Shown here one piece after another: positions 1-8,695 of a stretch of 64,000 nt of DNA. The notes beneath the pieces were generated by a model. That model did not search any database. It was not told the DNA's origin and saw only the letters and a list, made by a program, of their open reading frames with translations. This DNA comes from SAR202 cluster bacterium (GTDB lineage: Bacteria > Chloroflexota > Dehalococcoidia > Lucifugimonadales > Lucifugimonadaceae): contig VFGZ01000030.1 in the NCBI GenBank assembly GCA_009392215.1, positions 1 through 64,000 on the forward strand. The letters run 5' to 3'. A program made the position numbers and the translations under genes. Numbering within the stretch: position 1 is the first letter of the stretch; each line of letters starts with the position of its first letter.

Positions 1-1482
1 ACCGGAATCATGTCTGTCTTGGTCTTTGGGGCAGGCACCAATTACGCTCTTTTCATAGTCTCCAGATATAGAGAGGAGCTAGTCAGTCAAAGTGATAAGT
101 GGTTGGCTATGCGATCTACTATGTCCCGTGTTGGACCCTCAATTGCAGGGTCTGCTGGGACCACAATGGTTGCGATGTTAGCTTTGACTTTTTCTTCTTA
201 TGGCTCCTTCAGGTCTCTGGGCCCCATGCTTGCCATGGCTATCTTTGTTGTTTTATTGAGTGGTATTTTTGTCATGCCAGCCGTCATAGCTCTGTGTGGG
301 CGATGGGTTTTCTGGCCACGGCCTTTGATTCAAAGTCATTCATTTTCGGATTCTGGTGTTTGGAGCCGGGTTGGCCAACTTGTTGTGCGCCGGCCATTGC
401 TCATTTTCTCCATAACGATGATTGGGATTGTTATAGCGACCATACCTGCATGGTCGATTAAGCCTAGCCATAATTTTTTGGCTGGTTTTCCTGACGATAT
501 GGAATCCAAAGTTGGCTATGAAATGCTTGCTGAATCATTTCCCCCAGGGCGTCTTGCACCTACCGAAATTTATATTGTCGCTTCTGAGCCTAATATCTTG
601 ACTGCAGCTGTAGAAATTGATGATTTGACAGCACGGCTTGCAAACATGGAGGACATTGTGAGCGTGACGGGTCCTACCCGCCCGGCTGGACGTCCGGTGA
701 ATTCCGGGGAGTATCTAGAGCAGGGAGGCGGAAGATTTATTTCGCTTGACGGGTCTACAGCGCGAATCGATGTAGTTTTGAAAGGCGATCCGTATTCCAC
801 TGAATCACTGGCTACGATAGTAACAATTCGTGAAATCCTCTCAAGTACTGAATTTCCAACGCTGCTAGCCCCTTACACGCTCGTAGGAGGTGATACTGCC
901 ATAGAGTCAGATACCAAGGCTGCTATAGATGCCGACGTTAGCTGGCTGGCGCCTGTATCTCTCATTGCGATTTTACTGATTCTCATTTTATTGTTGAAAT
1001 CTGTAGTTGCGCCACTGTATTTAGTTTTCAGTGTCATAGTGAGTTTCGGAGCCACTTTCGGTCTGTCAGTATTTGCGTTTCAGGAGATTTTTGGACATTC
1101 AGGTGTTGCGTATCAGAACGGGGTTTGGATGTTCATTTTCCTGGTTGCTCTAGGGGCCGATTACAATATTTTTGTGATGTCCCGTATCCGTGAATCGGTG
1201 GGGCAGCATGGAATTAGGCAGGGTATAGCAATAGCAGTTGGTCGGACTGGTGGTGTCGTTACATCCGCTGGAATAATTCTCGCAGGCACATTTGCTGTTT
1301 TGACTACACTTCCATTGAGGGATTTATTCCAGCTTGGCTTTGCTGTCAGCTTGGGCGTTCTCATAGATACATTTATCGTAAGGGCTCTTCTGGTCCCGAG
1401 CATGGCTGCCATTTTAGGAGAGTGGAGTTGGTGGCCTCGCAAAACACTACGCACAAAAGATATACCAGTTAACTCCTCGTAG
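1..1482 (+). CDS. MMPL/RND-family membrane transporter, C-terminal part (5' truncated by window)
   Basis: C-terminal portion (about 493 residues) of an MMPL-type exporter of the RND superfamily, which moves lipids or hydrophobic compounds across the inner membrane using the proton gradient. The frame is open from base 1 with no real start, so the gene begins upstream; full family members have roughly 700-1000 residues. The fragment begins in the TM4 region (GAGTNYALF..SRYREE), continues through a periplasmic domain (about residues 135-310), then a second membrane half with LGADYNIFVMSRIRES. The second half keeps the Asp-Tyr pair of the proton relay. In the first half the usual Asp is Asn (GTNYA), which is odd. 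A terminator-like hairpin follows the stop. Family assignment is secure; the cargo is unknown. Confidence 0.9.
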   Translation, partial: TGIMSVLVFGAGTNYALFIVSRYREELVSQSDKWLAMRSTMSRVGPSIAGSAGTTMVAMLALTFSSYGSFRSLGPMLAMAIFVVLLSGIFVMPAVIALCGRWVFWPRPLIQSHSFSDSGVWSRVGQLVVRRPLLIFSITMIGIVIATIPAWSIKPSHNFLAGFPDDMESKVGYEMLAESFPPGRLAPTEIYIVASEPNILTAAVEIDDLTARLANMEDIVSVTGPTRPAGRPVNSGEYLEQGGGRFISLDGSTARIDVVLKGDPYSTESLATIVTIREILSSTEFPTLLAPYTLVGGDTAIESDTKAAIDADVSWLAPVSLIAILLILILLLKSVVAPLYLVFSVIVSFGATFGLSVFAFQEIFGHSGVAYQNGVWMFIFLVALGADYNIFVMSRIRESVGQHGIRQGIAIAVGRTGGVVTSAGIILAGTFAVLTTLPLRDLFQLGFAVSLGVLIDTFIVRALLVPSMAAILGEWSWWPRKTLRTKDIPVNSS

Positions 1483-1486
1483 ATTT

Positions 1487-1511
1487 GTCGGTATGAGGAT
1501 CCGACGTTTTT
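1487..1511 (+). terminator. Probable Rho-independent terminator of the MMPL gene
   Basis: Stem GTCGG (1487-1491) pairs with CCGAC (1501-1505). Two further A-T pairs can form inside it across a one-base bulge. A run of five T follows at 1507-1511. It begins 5 bases after the MMPL stop codon. The stem is short, so strength is uncertain. Confidence 0.5.
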
Positions 1512-1707
1512 ATACGTAGTTCTATTACTTACGGTGATACTCATATCGAATCGGATTGTCGTCTAGACTCTGTGTTCACGTGGTCATGAGCAAAATAATG
1601 ATCCGTCATGGGTTAATTATGTTAGTGAAACTTTTGAATATTAGAGATTCTAAAATTCGACGTTTGTACTAACGCATATATTCCAAACACTTCGTATACT
1701 CATAAGG

Positions 1708-2697
1708 ATGTTTATTGGAAATGTGGAAGTAAAAGGTTTGGCACGCCTAGCCCCAATGGCAGGAATTTCTAATGCTGCCTACCGAATTATCGCGCGAGAG
1801 TGCGGCAGTGCTTTGACTACAAGCGAAGAAATCGATGCAACTGGACTCACTCGTAAGAATTCGAAAACCCGATACGATATCGCTAAGTACTTACCAGAAG
1901 AAAAGCCAATTGCCCTCCAAATATTAGGGTCTAACGCTGAGACACTCGTTCCAGGTGCCCAATGGTTGCAAGATCGAGGGGCGGATATCATCGACTTAAA
2001 CATGGGTTGTCCTGTTCCGAAAATTACTAAAACAGGCCGTGGGTCTGCGATGATGAGGGATGTGAAAAAGACATCCGAAATTTTAAAAGCTATGCGTAAG
2101 GTGATCACTGTTCCTTTCACCATTAAAATTCGCAGTGGATGGGATCAAGAGCACCTAAATGCAGTTGAAGTTTCGAAAATGGCAGAAGACATCGGGGTTG
2201 ACGCGATCACGGTTCATCCAAGAACCCGAGCCCAGCGATTTACCGGTCTTTCGACTTGGGACATGATTGCGCAGGTTGTCGACGCTGTGAGCATTCCCAT
2301 TACTGGAAATGGTGATGTTAAATCCATGTCTGATGCCCGCAAGATGCAGATGGCAACCGGGTGTCAGTCCGTCATGATTGGTAGAGCCGCTATTGGTAAG
2401 CCATGGATATTTGATGAAACCTTTGAGGATCTTTCACCTGAAGATAAATACGATTACCAAACGCGGGTTATTGATCGCCACATGCCACTAATCATGGAAC
2501 ATTTTCCTGAAAAAGTAGGGCTTATACAGATGCAACGACATCTATCCTGGTATGCAGGCGGTCGTGATCGTGTCAGGTCATTCAGGGTCGAGTTATTTGC
2601 GACACGGACTTACGATGAAGCTCGTAGCGTATTCGATCGTTATTGGGAATCAGTTAATCCCGCTGTAAGCAAACAGCCTCATTTAGTTGCTGTTTAA
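1708..2697 (+). CDS. dusB: tRNA-dihydrouridine synthase, DusB-like
   Basis: FMN-dependent enzyme that reduces uridines in the tRNA D-loop to dihydrouridine using NADPH. The 329-residue length is normal. Visible motifs in order: LAPMAGISNAAYR at the N-terminus, NMGCPVPK with the catalytic cysteine at C101, the KIRSGW strand near 140-145, HPRTRAQRFTG at 170-180 and GNGDV near 200-204 for FMN phosphate binding, then an all-alpha C-terminal tRNA-binding domain. The ATG at 1708 gives the expected N-terminus. The gene stands alone on the plus strand and converges on the sulfatase gene, sharing 4 bp at the 3' ends. The split between DusB and other bacterial Dus subfamilies is by overall similarity, so the exact uridine modified is inferred. 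Confidence 0.92.
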   Translation: MFIGNVEVKGLARLAPMAGISNAAYRIIARECGSALTTSEEIDATGLTRKNSKTRYDIAKYLPEEKPIALQILGSNAETLVPGAQWLQDRGADIIDLNMGCPVPKITKTGRGSAMMRDVKKTSEILKAMRKVITVPFTIKIRSGWDQEHLNAVEVSKMAEDIGVDAITVHPRTRAQRFTGLSTWDMIAQVVDAVSIPITGNGDVKSMSDARKMQMATGCQSVMIGRAAIGKPWIFDETFEDLSPEDKYDYQTRVIDRHMPLIMEHFPEKVGLIQMQRHLSWYAGGRDRVRSFRVELFATRTYDEARSVFDRYWESVNPAVSKQPHLVAV

Positions 2698-4175
2698 ACT
2701 GCCGGCAGGGGCATGTCGTCCCCTGTTTCGTCCTGCCATACCCTGATACGTGCACTCATTTCCCGGATTCGATCTCGATGTTCCTGAATATTGAACAGGT
2801 TATTTAATTCATAAGGATCACTATTTAGATCATAAAGTTCACATTGGTCGCCTGGAGATAAATTTAGCTTCCAGCGGTCTCCAGTGACCACACCTCGCCA
2901 TGGAACGGACACCATACGGTTGATTTCGGGTGAACCGAGATTTCGATCTCCCATCCCGTTCCACTGTATGAATACATCGTTGTGCGATAAATCTTTATCA
3001 CCTTCTAAAACCGACACTAAGGATTTGCCTTCCAAATGTTCAGGGATATCACTGCCCGACAAATCCAACAAGGTTGGAACTAGATCTATCTGTCCGACTG
3101 ACCCATCTATCCTCTGTTGCCCATCGTCATTTAGCCATGGCACATAAATGAGCAGTGGCACGTTTGATGCTTCTTCGTAAAGCGATCGCTTTTCGAGCAT
3201 TCCATGGTCGCCTGCCATCTCACCATGCTCACTAGTGAACACAATGATGGTGTTTTCAGCCTGTCCGCTTTTATCAAGTGAGTTGAAAATCTTTCCTATT
3301 TGATTGTCCACAACTGTGACGTTTGCGAAGTACTGAGCTCGAAGTTTTCTAAAACCTTCTTCGGTACTGGTGTCATGGTGATCACCACCAGCTGCTCCTA
3401 GTGGATTATTGCCACCATTCATGTAGAAATCAGACCTGAGTCGATTTACCAGTGAACCCGAATCTGGCCGTTTTCTGAATCCAGGACCTACTTCAATGTC
3501 TTTTGGATCGTAAAGATGGTTTAAAGGACCGGTATATGGTGGATGCGGTTCAAAGAAATTTACAAATAGCATCCATGGTTGATCCGCGTGGTTTCCTTTT
3601 GGATAATCCGATATGAAATTAGATGCAGTATGCCCTAGGAAACCTGCCTGTGTTTGTTCTTCGGTCAATTCAGCCCCACCAACCCAACCTTCGTAGGAGA
3701 CTTGCATCGATGGAGGATCAACGCCGTGATCGCGTAACCACTGGTTGTATGGAGCTTCTTGGTATCGATATTCTTTTCGAGTAATCCTCACTCGTTGGAA
3801 GTCTTCGACTGCTTCCCATTTGTCAAAACCGTGTTGTGCTGTCATATCATCACCGAGATGCCACTTACCCATGTGGGCGTTGTAGTACTCGCTTGCGATC
3901 ATGTCTCCAATAGTCGGGATGTCACGGCTAAGCGGGATATTATTGCGTTGTAGCCCGGTTGCATATGGGTAAAGGCCTGTCATGATCGAAGCCCGTGCTG
4001 GCGTACAGACGGGTTGGGTCACATAGGCGTTTTCGAATACAAAACTTTTCTTTGCAAGTTTGTCGAGATTAGGAGTTTTGATCCAGTTGTTGCCATATGC
4101 TCTCATCGAGTCTCGGCGCTGTTGGTCGGTCAGGATAAAAAGTATGTTTGGTTTACGATTTTCCATGGGTGTCAT
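2694..4175 (-). CDS. Sulfatase (arylsulfatase family, formylglycine type)
   Basis: Type I sulfatase that hydrolyses sulfate esters, 493 residues. The N-terminal KPNILFILTDQQ strand carries the first metal ligands. The formylglycine motif CTPAR is at C57-R61 within PVCTPARASIMTG, so the cysteine should need oxidation by a formylglycine-generating enzyme, which is not in this window. FTSEHGEMAGDHGMLEK in the centre is the second metal-binding stretch. No signal peptide is visible, so the enzyme looks cytoplasmic. Two starts are possible, ATG at 4175 or ATG at 4166, neither with a clear Shine-Dalgarno. The 3' end overlaps dusB by 4 bp in convergent orientation. A divergent cupin gene lies upstream. 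The substrate (sulfated sugar, choline sulfate or other) cannot be told from sequence. Confidence 0.9.
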   Translation of the reverse strand: MTPMENRKPNILFILTDQQRRDSMRAYGNNWIKTPNLDKLAKKSFVFENAYVTQPVCTPARASIMTGLYPYATGLQRNNIPLSRDIPTIGDMIASEYYNAHMGKWHLGDDMTAQHGFDKWEAVEDFQRVRITRKEYRYQEAPYNQWLRDHGVDPPSMQVSYEGWVGGAELTEEQTQAGFLGHTASNFISDYPKGNHADQPWMLFVNFFEPHPPYTGPLNHLYDPKDIEVGPGFRKRPDSGSLVNRLRSDFYMNGGNNPLGAAGGDHHDTSTEEGFRKLRAQYFANVTVVDNQIGKIFNSLDKSGQAENTIIVFTSEHGEMAGDHGMLEKRSLYEEASNVPLLIYVPWLNDDGQQRIDGSVGQIDLVPTLLDLSGSDIPEHLEGKSLVSVLEGDKDLSHNDVFIQWNGMGDRNLGSPEINRMVSVPWRGVVTGDRWKLNLSPGDQCELYDLNSDPYELNNLFNIQEHRDRIREMSARIRVWQDETGDDMPLPAV

Positions 4176-4426
4176 CCGCTGATAGGTGTTTTAATTTTAT
4201 GATTCCCATAAATATCTGAAACGGGAAATTACAATCATTGGTTATATTCAAACTACTAGATTTCATCGAAGGTTTTTGTCAGAAAATGGTACCGCACACC
4301 TTGCATGATAATTGCCAATGGTTGTAAAAAAATGATCATTGCGTTTGCAGTTTTACCATCAATTTGATGTTAGGAGTTAGAATTTCACTTAGGCGGGTTA
4401 TAAATATTCATACTCCGGAGATTCAT
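4176..4426. promoter_or_regulatory. Divergent intergenic region between sulfatase and cupin genes
   Basis: About 250 bases that must hold the promoters of both the sulfatase (minus) and the cupin gene (plus). The only structure I can point to is the perfect 10-bp palindrome AATGATCATT at 4331-4340. No convincing -35/-10 pair was recognised. Confidence 0.3.
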
Positions 4427-4813
4427 TTGACCAGTCAGTCTGAAATTACGTTCGAACCTTCCAATAAGAAACGCGAGTCTCGTCCTTGGGGATCGTATGA
4501 AATTTTGGTTAGTGGTTCTGGGTTCCAGACAAAGCGGTTAACGGTAAAAACAGAATCTCGTCTTTCATTGCAGTGGCACCGCCATCGTGACGAAACTTGG
4601 GTCGTAGCGCGTGGCACGGCAAAAGTCATACTCGGAGAGGAAGAGCACACTCTTGGTCGAGGGCAATCAATGTTTGTACCACGCAATACTCACCATAGGA
4701 TTGAAAATATTTCTTCAGTCGAACCATTGGAGATCATTGAAGTGCAGACTGGAGATTATATTGGTGAGGACGACATTGTTCGTTTAGAAGACGATTTTGG
4801 ACGCGCTGATTAA
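4427..4813 (+). CDS. Small cupin, mannose-6-phosphate isomerase type II (ManC C-terminal)-like
   Basis: Single cupin domain resembling the stand-alone C-terminal isomerase domain of ManC/type II phosphomannose isomerases, which interconvert mannose-6-phosphate and fructose-6-phosphate. Typical features are RPWGSYEIL near the N-terminus, WHRHRDETWVV carrying metal-binding histidines, GRGQSMFVPRNTHHRIEN, and EIIEVQTGDYIGEDDIVRLEDDFGR at the end, which is characteristic of the family. I chose TTG 4427 because GGAG lies 6 bases upstream and the resulting 128 residues match the usual length. The frame also allows TTG 4364 or ATG 4367, but neither has a ribosome site. No nucleotidyltransferase domain is attached. 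It ends 10 bases before the convergent enolase-family gene. The catalytic role is inferred. Confidence 0.8.
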   Translation: MTSQSEITFEPSNKKRESRPWGSYEILVSGSGFQTKRLTVKTESRLSLQWHRHRDETWVVARGTAKVILGEEEHTLGRGQSMFVPRNTHHRIENISSVEPLEIIEVQTGDYIGEDDIVRLEDDFGRAD

Positions 4814-4823
4814 CCGGATGACT

Positions 4824-5963
4824 CTATTTCAGTGCGACACTACCGTCCTCACGGATTGGGGCTGGCGCATTAGCGGGGTTAAATGGATGCATGGCGGGTG
4901 CTTTTTCGTTAAATAACACTCCTAGTCCTGGTTTTTCGGAAGGTGTATACCAGCCTCGTTCGAGTTTCATGATCTCGTCGGTCATATCGCGTCTAGGTGG
5001 CACTTCTTCCTCGACGGATTCTTGAACGTCCCACGATGGCGACGCGGTTCCAATAGCGATACATGCGGCTGTTGCGATAGGCCCTTGGAAATTGTGTGGG
5101 CAAATTTTAATGTGATGAGCTTCAGCAATCGTTGCGATTTTTTTAACGCCAGTGATTCCACCAGCTACAGCGATATCGGGTTTGAAGAATGCAGGTTTTG
5201 CCAGTTGAGCGTATTCACGGAACTCCCATATGCCGATGTTTCGTTCGCCTATCGCAAGTGGAAGTCGCATCTTTGCAGCTACTTCTCCCATTGCAACTAC
5301 CGAGTCGGGGACGATGGGATCTTCTATGAAGTAGGGCCTCAGTTTTGCGACTTCTTCGCAAAAGGCGATTGCTTCGTGTGGTTGCATGTTTCTGTGGATC
5401 TCGATTCCGACGTCGAAATCCCATCCAACGGTTTCCCGTACGGCTGAGACCATGTCGACTGCGAGGCCGATCATTTTTGTGTAGGTCAGTTCCGCCCAGT
5501 TTTTGGGCATTGGAGTGAACTTTAGTGCAGAGAAACCTTGGTCTAGTGCCTTTTTGGCTCCAATAGCGCATTCTTCAGGAGTGTCGCCACCGATTCCCTG
5601 AGCAATACCCCGAATTTTCTGGCGAAACTTTCCACCAAGTAAGTCCCAAATAGGAGCCTGAAGTCGCTTGCCCTTAATGTCCCAAAGCGCCATATCGATA
5701 GCACTAATCGCACCACCAATGCTGTTACCTCTAAACGCTGAGTTATAGCGCCAGAGATAGCTCCAAATATGTTCTATATCTCCGGCATCCATACCGATTA
5801 GCGCATCGGCAAATGCGTGGATTGTTTGTTCAGCAGCTTTTGGATACGACCAGTAACACGATTCTCCAATACCTTCGGTTCCGTCTTCAGTAGTGATTTT
5901 TACCACAAGGTATCGGTCCACAAAAAAAGTTTCGATCTTTGCAATATTCAAAATTCTTCTCAC
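4824..5963 (-). CDS. Enolase-superfamily dehydratase/racemase (MR/MLE family), paralogue 1
   Basis: Mandelate racemase/muconate lactonizing enzyme family, 379 residues: N-terminal capping domain (1-120) then a TIM barrel. Such enzymes abstract the alpha proton of a carboxylate held on Mg2+, commonly dehydrating acid sugars. Apparent active-site residues are E188 and H190 in IEIHRN, E214 in FIEDP, E240 in GER, and the D263/H290 dyad (KPD, PHN). The second barrel strand reads ALKFTP, so the KxK pair is absent, and the first metal ligand is Glu rather than Asp. This resembles the galactonate/mannonate dehydratase side of the family. Start GTG 5963. The Gfo/Idh/MocA gene lies upstream with a 45-bp gap and paralogue 2 beyond it, suggesting one minus-strand operon. 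The substrate is unknown. Confidence 0.88.
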   Translation of the reverse strand: MRRILNIAKIETFFVDRYLVVKITTEDGTEGIGESCYWSYPKAAEQTIHAFADALIGMDAGDIEHIWSYLWRYNSAFRGNSIGGAISAIDMALWDIKGKRLQAPIWDLLGGKFRQKIRGIAQGIGGDTPEECAIGAKKALDQGFSALKFTPMPKNWAELTYTKMIGLAVDMVSAVRETVGWDFDVGIEIHRNMQPHEAIAFCEEVAKLRPYFIEDPIVPDSVVAMGEVAAKMRLPLAIGERNIGIWEFREYAQLAKPAFFKPDIAVAGGITGVKKIATIAEAHHIKICPHNFQGPIATAACIAIGTASPSWDVQESVEEEVPPRRDMTDEIMKLERGWYTPSEKPGLGVLFNEKAPAMHPFNPANAPAPIREDGSVALK

Positions 5964-6008
5964 ATATGCCTGATGTATTTGTAACTAATTTTGGAGGTAA
6001 TAAAAAAT

Positions 6009-7259
6009 TTAAATGTTCCAATGGGCGTTAATGCTCGCTTCGTATTGGGCTGTCTCTTCGTTTTCGATTTCTTCAATGGTCACTGGGCGACCGAGTACTG
6101 ATGATTCTAAAGCTGCGTTACATACAGCTAGGTCCTTTCGACCGGTATATGCATCTACTTCAGGCACGGTGCCATCGGCTATACATTGACCTAGCTCATA
6201 GTATTCCAGAGCTACAAGAAATCGATCCGAATCTCCAGTGGGCCTGTTGTACGATCCAAGTCTGTCACTACCAAAAAGCCGGGCGGGTAGTTCATCCAGG
6301 TGAAAATCTGGAACGAGTTCCAGAACTTCATCACCGGATATCGTGCCGACACCATCTATAGTCACCGTCAACTCGTCACCCCTGCGGTTTTTTGCAGGAG
6401 TTATTGAACCCTTACTGCCGTAAATCATCCCGTATTGTGTTGCCTGGCCGTGTGCGGCATAAAACGAAGTCCATTGTCCAACTGCACCGCTCTTAAATTT
6501 GAGAGTAGAAATGACCATGTCTTCCGCATCTGCGTCGATCTCGTTGGGTACTTCATCTTTCCAGTGATCGTAGAAATCATGGACCCCTATGCGTTCACCC
6601 CGATATCGCTTAGGTTCCCATATTTTTGAAACTGCAAATACTTCTTCTATATCGCCTAGGTAGTACATCATCTGGTCAACGGTATGCACTCCGGCATCAA
6701 CAAAAATTCCACCAATATTTTTATAGTGTCGCCAAGGCAATATGATGATTTCTTTACCGCCTCCAGCTGATCCCAATAACATGCTATACGGGATACCGAT
6801 TACGCCTGAATCTAAAACGGCTTTGTTGAGACGACACATTGGGTCACGTCGTTCCTGCTCAGCCACGCTGAGTATCTTGCCGCTGCGTTTCCACGCATCG
6901 ATCACACGGTTACATCCTCGGATTGTTAGTGAAAGCGGTTTTTCACATAGGACGTTGTATCCGAGATCGAATGCCATCTCGGCGACCATATGATGGGATC
7001 CGGAATCGGTGGTGATATCTACTGCTTCAATATCTGGTCGTTTTTTTCGCATATCTTCCATTGAGGTGAAGACTTCGGGACGACTTCCGAGCATTTCTTC
7101 TGCTTTGTCGGCAAGATGAAGGGCGTTTTCTTTCCGGGTGTCACAAACGGCTACTAATTCAACGTTGGCCATACCACTTTCGTAAAGTGAACCTAAGGCA
7201 CGCAGGTGTCTGCCACCCATTCCTCCGGCACCTACTATTGCAATTGGAATAACAGTCAT
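6009..7259 (-). CDS. Gfo/Idh/MocA-family NAD(P)-dependent oxidoreductase
   Basis: Oxidoreductase of 416 residues that probably acts on a sugar, inositol or sugar acid. The N-terminal Rossmann fold opens with VGAGGMGGRHLRAL. The CEKPLS motif near residue 99 supplies the active-site lysine, and DAGVHTVDQMMYYLG near 172-186 supplies the conserved Asp/His. The C-terminal alpha/beta domain runs to the end. The ATG at 7259 is supported by AGGAG 7 bases upstream. It lies between two enolase-superfamily genes on the same strand, with gaps of 45 and 71 bp, so a shared pathway (oxidation of a sugar followed by dehydration of the acid) is likely but inferred. The protein is somewhat longer than the 330-390 residues typical of the family. 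Confidence 0.9.
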   Translation of the reverse strand: MTVIPIAIVGAGGMGGRHLRALGSLYESGMANVELVAVCDTRKENALHLADKAEEMLGSRPEVFTSMEDMRKKRPDIEAVDITTDSGSHHMVAEMAFDLGYNVLCEKPLSLTIRGCNRVIDAWKRSGKILSVAEQERRDPMCRLNKAVLDSGVIGIPYSMLLGSAGGGKEIIILPWRHYKNIGGIFVDAGVHTVDQMMYYLGDIEEVFAVSKIWEPKRYRGERIGVHDFYDHWKDEVPNEIDADAEDMVISTLKFKSGAVGQWTSFYAAHGQATQYGMIYGSKGSITPAKNRRGDELTVTIDGVGTISGDEVLELVPDFHLDELPARLFGSDRLGSYNRPTGDSDRFLVALEYYELGQCIADGTVPEVDAYTGRKDLAVCNAALESSVLGRPVTIEEIENEETAQYEASINAHWNI

Positions 7260-7330
7260 TGGTTTACTCCTGTCTTTTTTTGATTAGTTTTCCATTGAAA
7301 TTTACAAAACTTGGTAATTAGCTTCATGGT

Positions 7331-8464
7331 TTACCTGTCTTGGACACTGCCATCGAATCCAATAGGAGTATCGAGTACTTTTGGGTTCTCCGGTCCTGAC
7401 AGAGCGACTTCATTCAGTTCGATTCCGAGTCCCGGACCTTCTGGAACCATGAGATATCCGTCTACTAGTTTCAAAGGAGCTATTAACAGATCACTTTTTG
7501 GTGGCTCGGACTCACCGGTATACTCCTGTAGCGCAAAGTTAGGGATACAGGCATCGAGTTGGACACAAGCGGCTGTACTGACCGGTGAAAGCGGGTTGTG
7601 GGGTATTACTTTTACATGTTTTGCTTCTGCCATGGCGGAAACTTTTTTCGAGCCCGAGAGTCCTCCGCACAGACAGAGATCAGGTCGAATATATGACGTG
7701 GCATTTGCCTCTAAAAGCTGTTCATACTCAAAAATTGTTGTAAAACGCTCACCAGTGGCGATCGGGATATTGCACTGGTCGGCTACTTGAGCCATACGGG
7801 CGGGACTGTCCGGAAGCATTGGGTCTTCGTAGAAAAATGGATTGAACTGCTCAAGTCTACGACCGAGCCATATACTTTCCGCGGGAGCCATTTGCCGATG
7901 GATTTCGACGCAGATATCTGCGTCGCCCCCAACTGCTTCTTTGACGGCTCCGACTCGGTCTACCGCTTCATCTGCCCATTCCGTATACGATTTGTGAAGG
8001 TAATAATCAGGTGGGAATGGGGTGAATCGGACTGCGGTGAAGCCTTCTGCTACTGCACCTTTAGCACTCTCCACGAGCTCGTTTTTGGTTGTGCCACCGA
8101 CGTGCATGTAACAACGGACTTTGTCGCGTGTTTTACCACCCATTAGATCGTAGATCGGTACGCCTAATCGTTTGCCTTTGATGTCCCATAAAGCAATGTC
8201 AATTGCTGAAAGGGCGCCTTGAACGACTGATCCCATAAAGTGAGAAGAACGATACAACCACTGGTAGTGGTGCTCGATGTAATCAGGGTTTTTGCCTTTT
8301 AGATATTCTGCCATCGTGTCGACCATCGTTTTGGTTGGTCTTTGCCAGCCGTGGACTCCACCCTCACCGATTCCGACAGTACCGTCTTCGCAGTAGATGC
8401 GGATCAGTAACCACCGGTCCCAAAGTATCGTTTCGACTCGTTCGATTTTGGTTGAATCTGGCAT
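7331..8464 (-). CDS. Enolase-superfamily dehydratase/racemase (MR/MLE family), paralogue 2
   Basis: 377 residues, closely related in architecture to the gene at 4824-5963. Apparent catalytic residues: E187 and H189 in VEIHRQ, E213 in FYEDP, E239 in GER, and the D262/H289 pair in RPD and PHN. The second barrel strand reads AVRFTPFP, so there is no KxK pair. GALSAIDIALWDIKGKRLG and the GIGE capping-domain motif are both present. The ATG at 8464 gives a normal N-terminus, but the ribosome site is weak. It is probably the first gene of the minus-strand group 8464-4824. Its upstream region is shared divergently with the D-aminoacylase-like gene and contains two inverted repeats. An acid-sugar dehydratase role is family inference. 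Confidence 0.88.
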   Translation of the reverse strand: MPDSTKIERVETILWDRWLLIRIYCEDGTVGIGEGGVHGWQRPTKTMVDTMAEYLKGKNPDYIEHHYQWLYRSSHFMGSVVQGALSAIDIALWDIKGKRLGVPIYDLMGGKTRDKVRCYMHVGGTTKNELVESAKGAVAEGFTAVRFTPFPPDYYLHKSYTEWADEAVDRVGAVKEAVGGDADICVEIHRQMAPAESIWLGRRLEQFNPFFYEDPMLPDSPARMAQVADQCNIPIATGERFTTIFEYEQLLEANATSYIRPDLCLCGGLSGSKKVSAMAEAKHVKVIPHNPLSPVSTAACVQLDACIPNFALQEYTGESEPPKSDLLIAPLKLVDGYLMVPEGPGLGIELNEVALSGPENPKVLDTPIGFDGSVQDR

Positions 8465-8533
8465 GTAGAGATAATCCGTATTTTTAATATATGCCCCGAA
8501 AATTCAGGTACATTCAAGCTGAAATGATTTGTT

Positions 8534-8555
8534 ATTCGAGAAGGTATCCTCGAAT
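8534..8555. promoter_or_regulatory. Inverted repeat, candidate operator in divergent promoter region
   Basis: ATTCGAG (8534-8540) and CTCGAAT (8549-8555) form perfect 7-bp arms around an 8-base spacer. They lie between the divergent genes starting at 8464 (minus) and 8696 (plus). The spacing and symmetry fit a dimeric repressor site. No regulator gene is adjacent, so this is a suggestion only. Confidence 0.3.
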
Positions 8556-8607
8556 CGAATCAGATTCAACATCAATTTGGTTTGTGCTGAGCTTATAGAG
8601 GAGTTAT

Positions 8608-8622
8608 AACCGCGTAACGGTT
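8608..8622. promoter_or_regulatory. Short inverted repeat upstream of the D-aminoacylase-like gene
   Basis: AACCG (8608-8612) and CGGTT (8618-8622) are 5-bp arms around CGTAA, in the same divergent intergenic region as the larger repeat at 8534-8555. It could be an operator half or simply chance. Confidence 0.2.
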
Positions 8623-8695
8623 CTAAGTGTCGTAAATTTGGCGTTTCACTAACTCAAGATTCGACAATGTTTTGATAAGTAGAGAGAAGTATTAA

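Noticed and set aside
4427-4813. Full ManC (GDP-mannose pyrophosphorylase fusion)
   Set aside because: Only the C-terminal cupin is present; no nucleotidyltransferase domain is encoded upstream in any frame.
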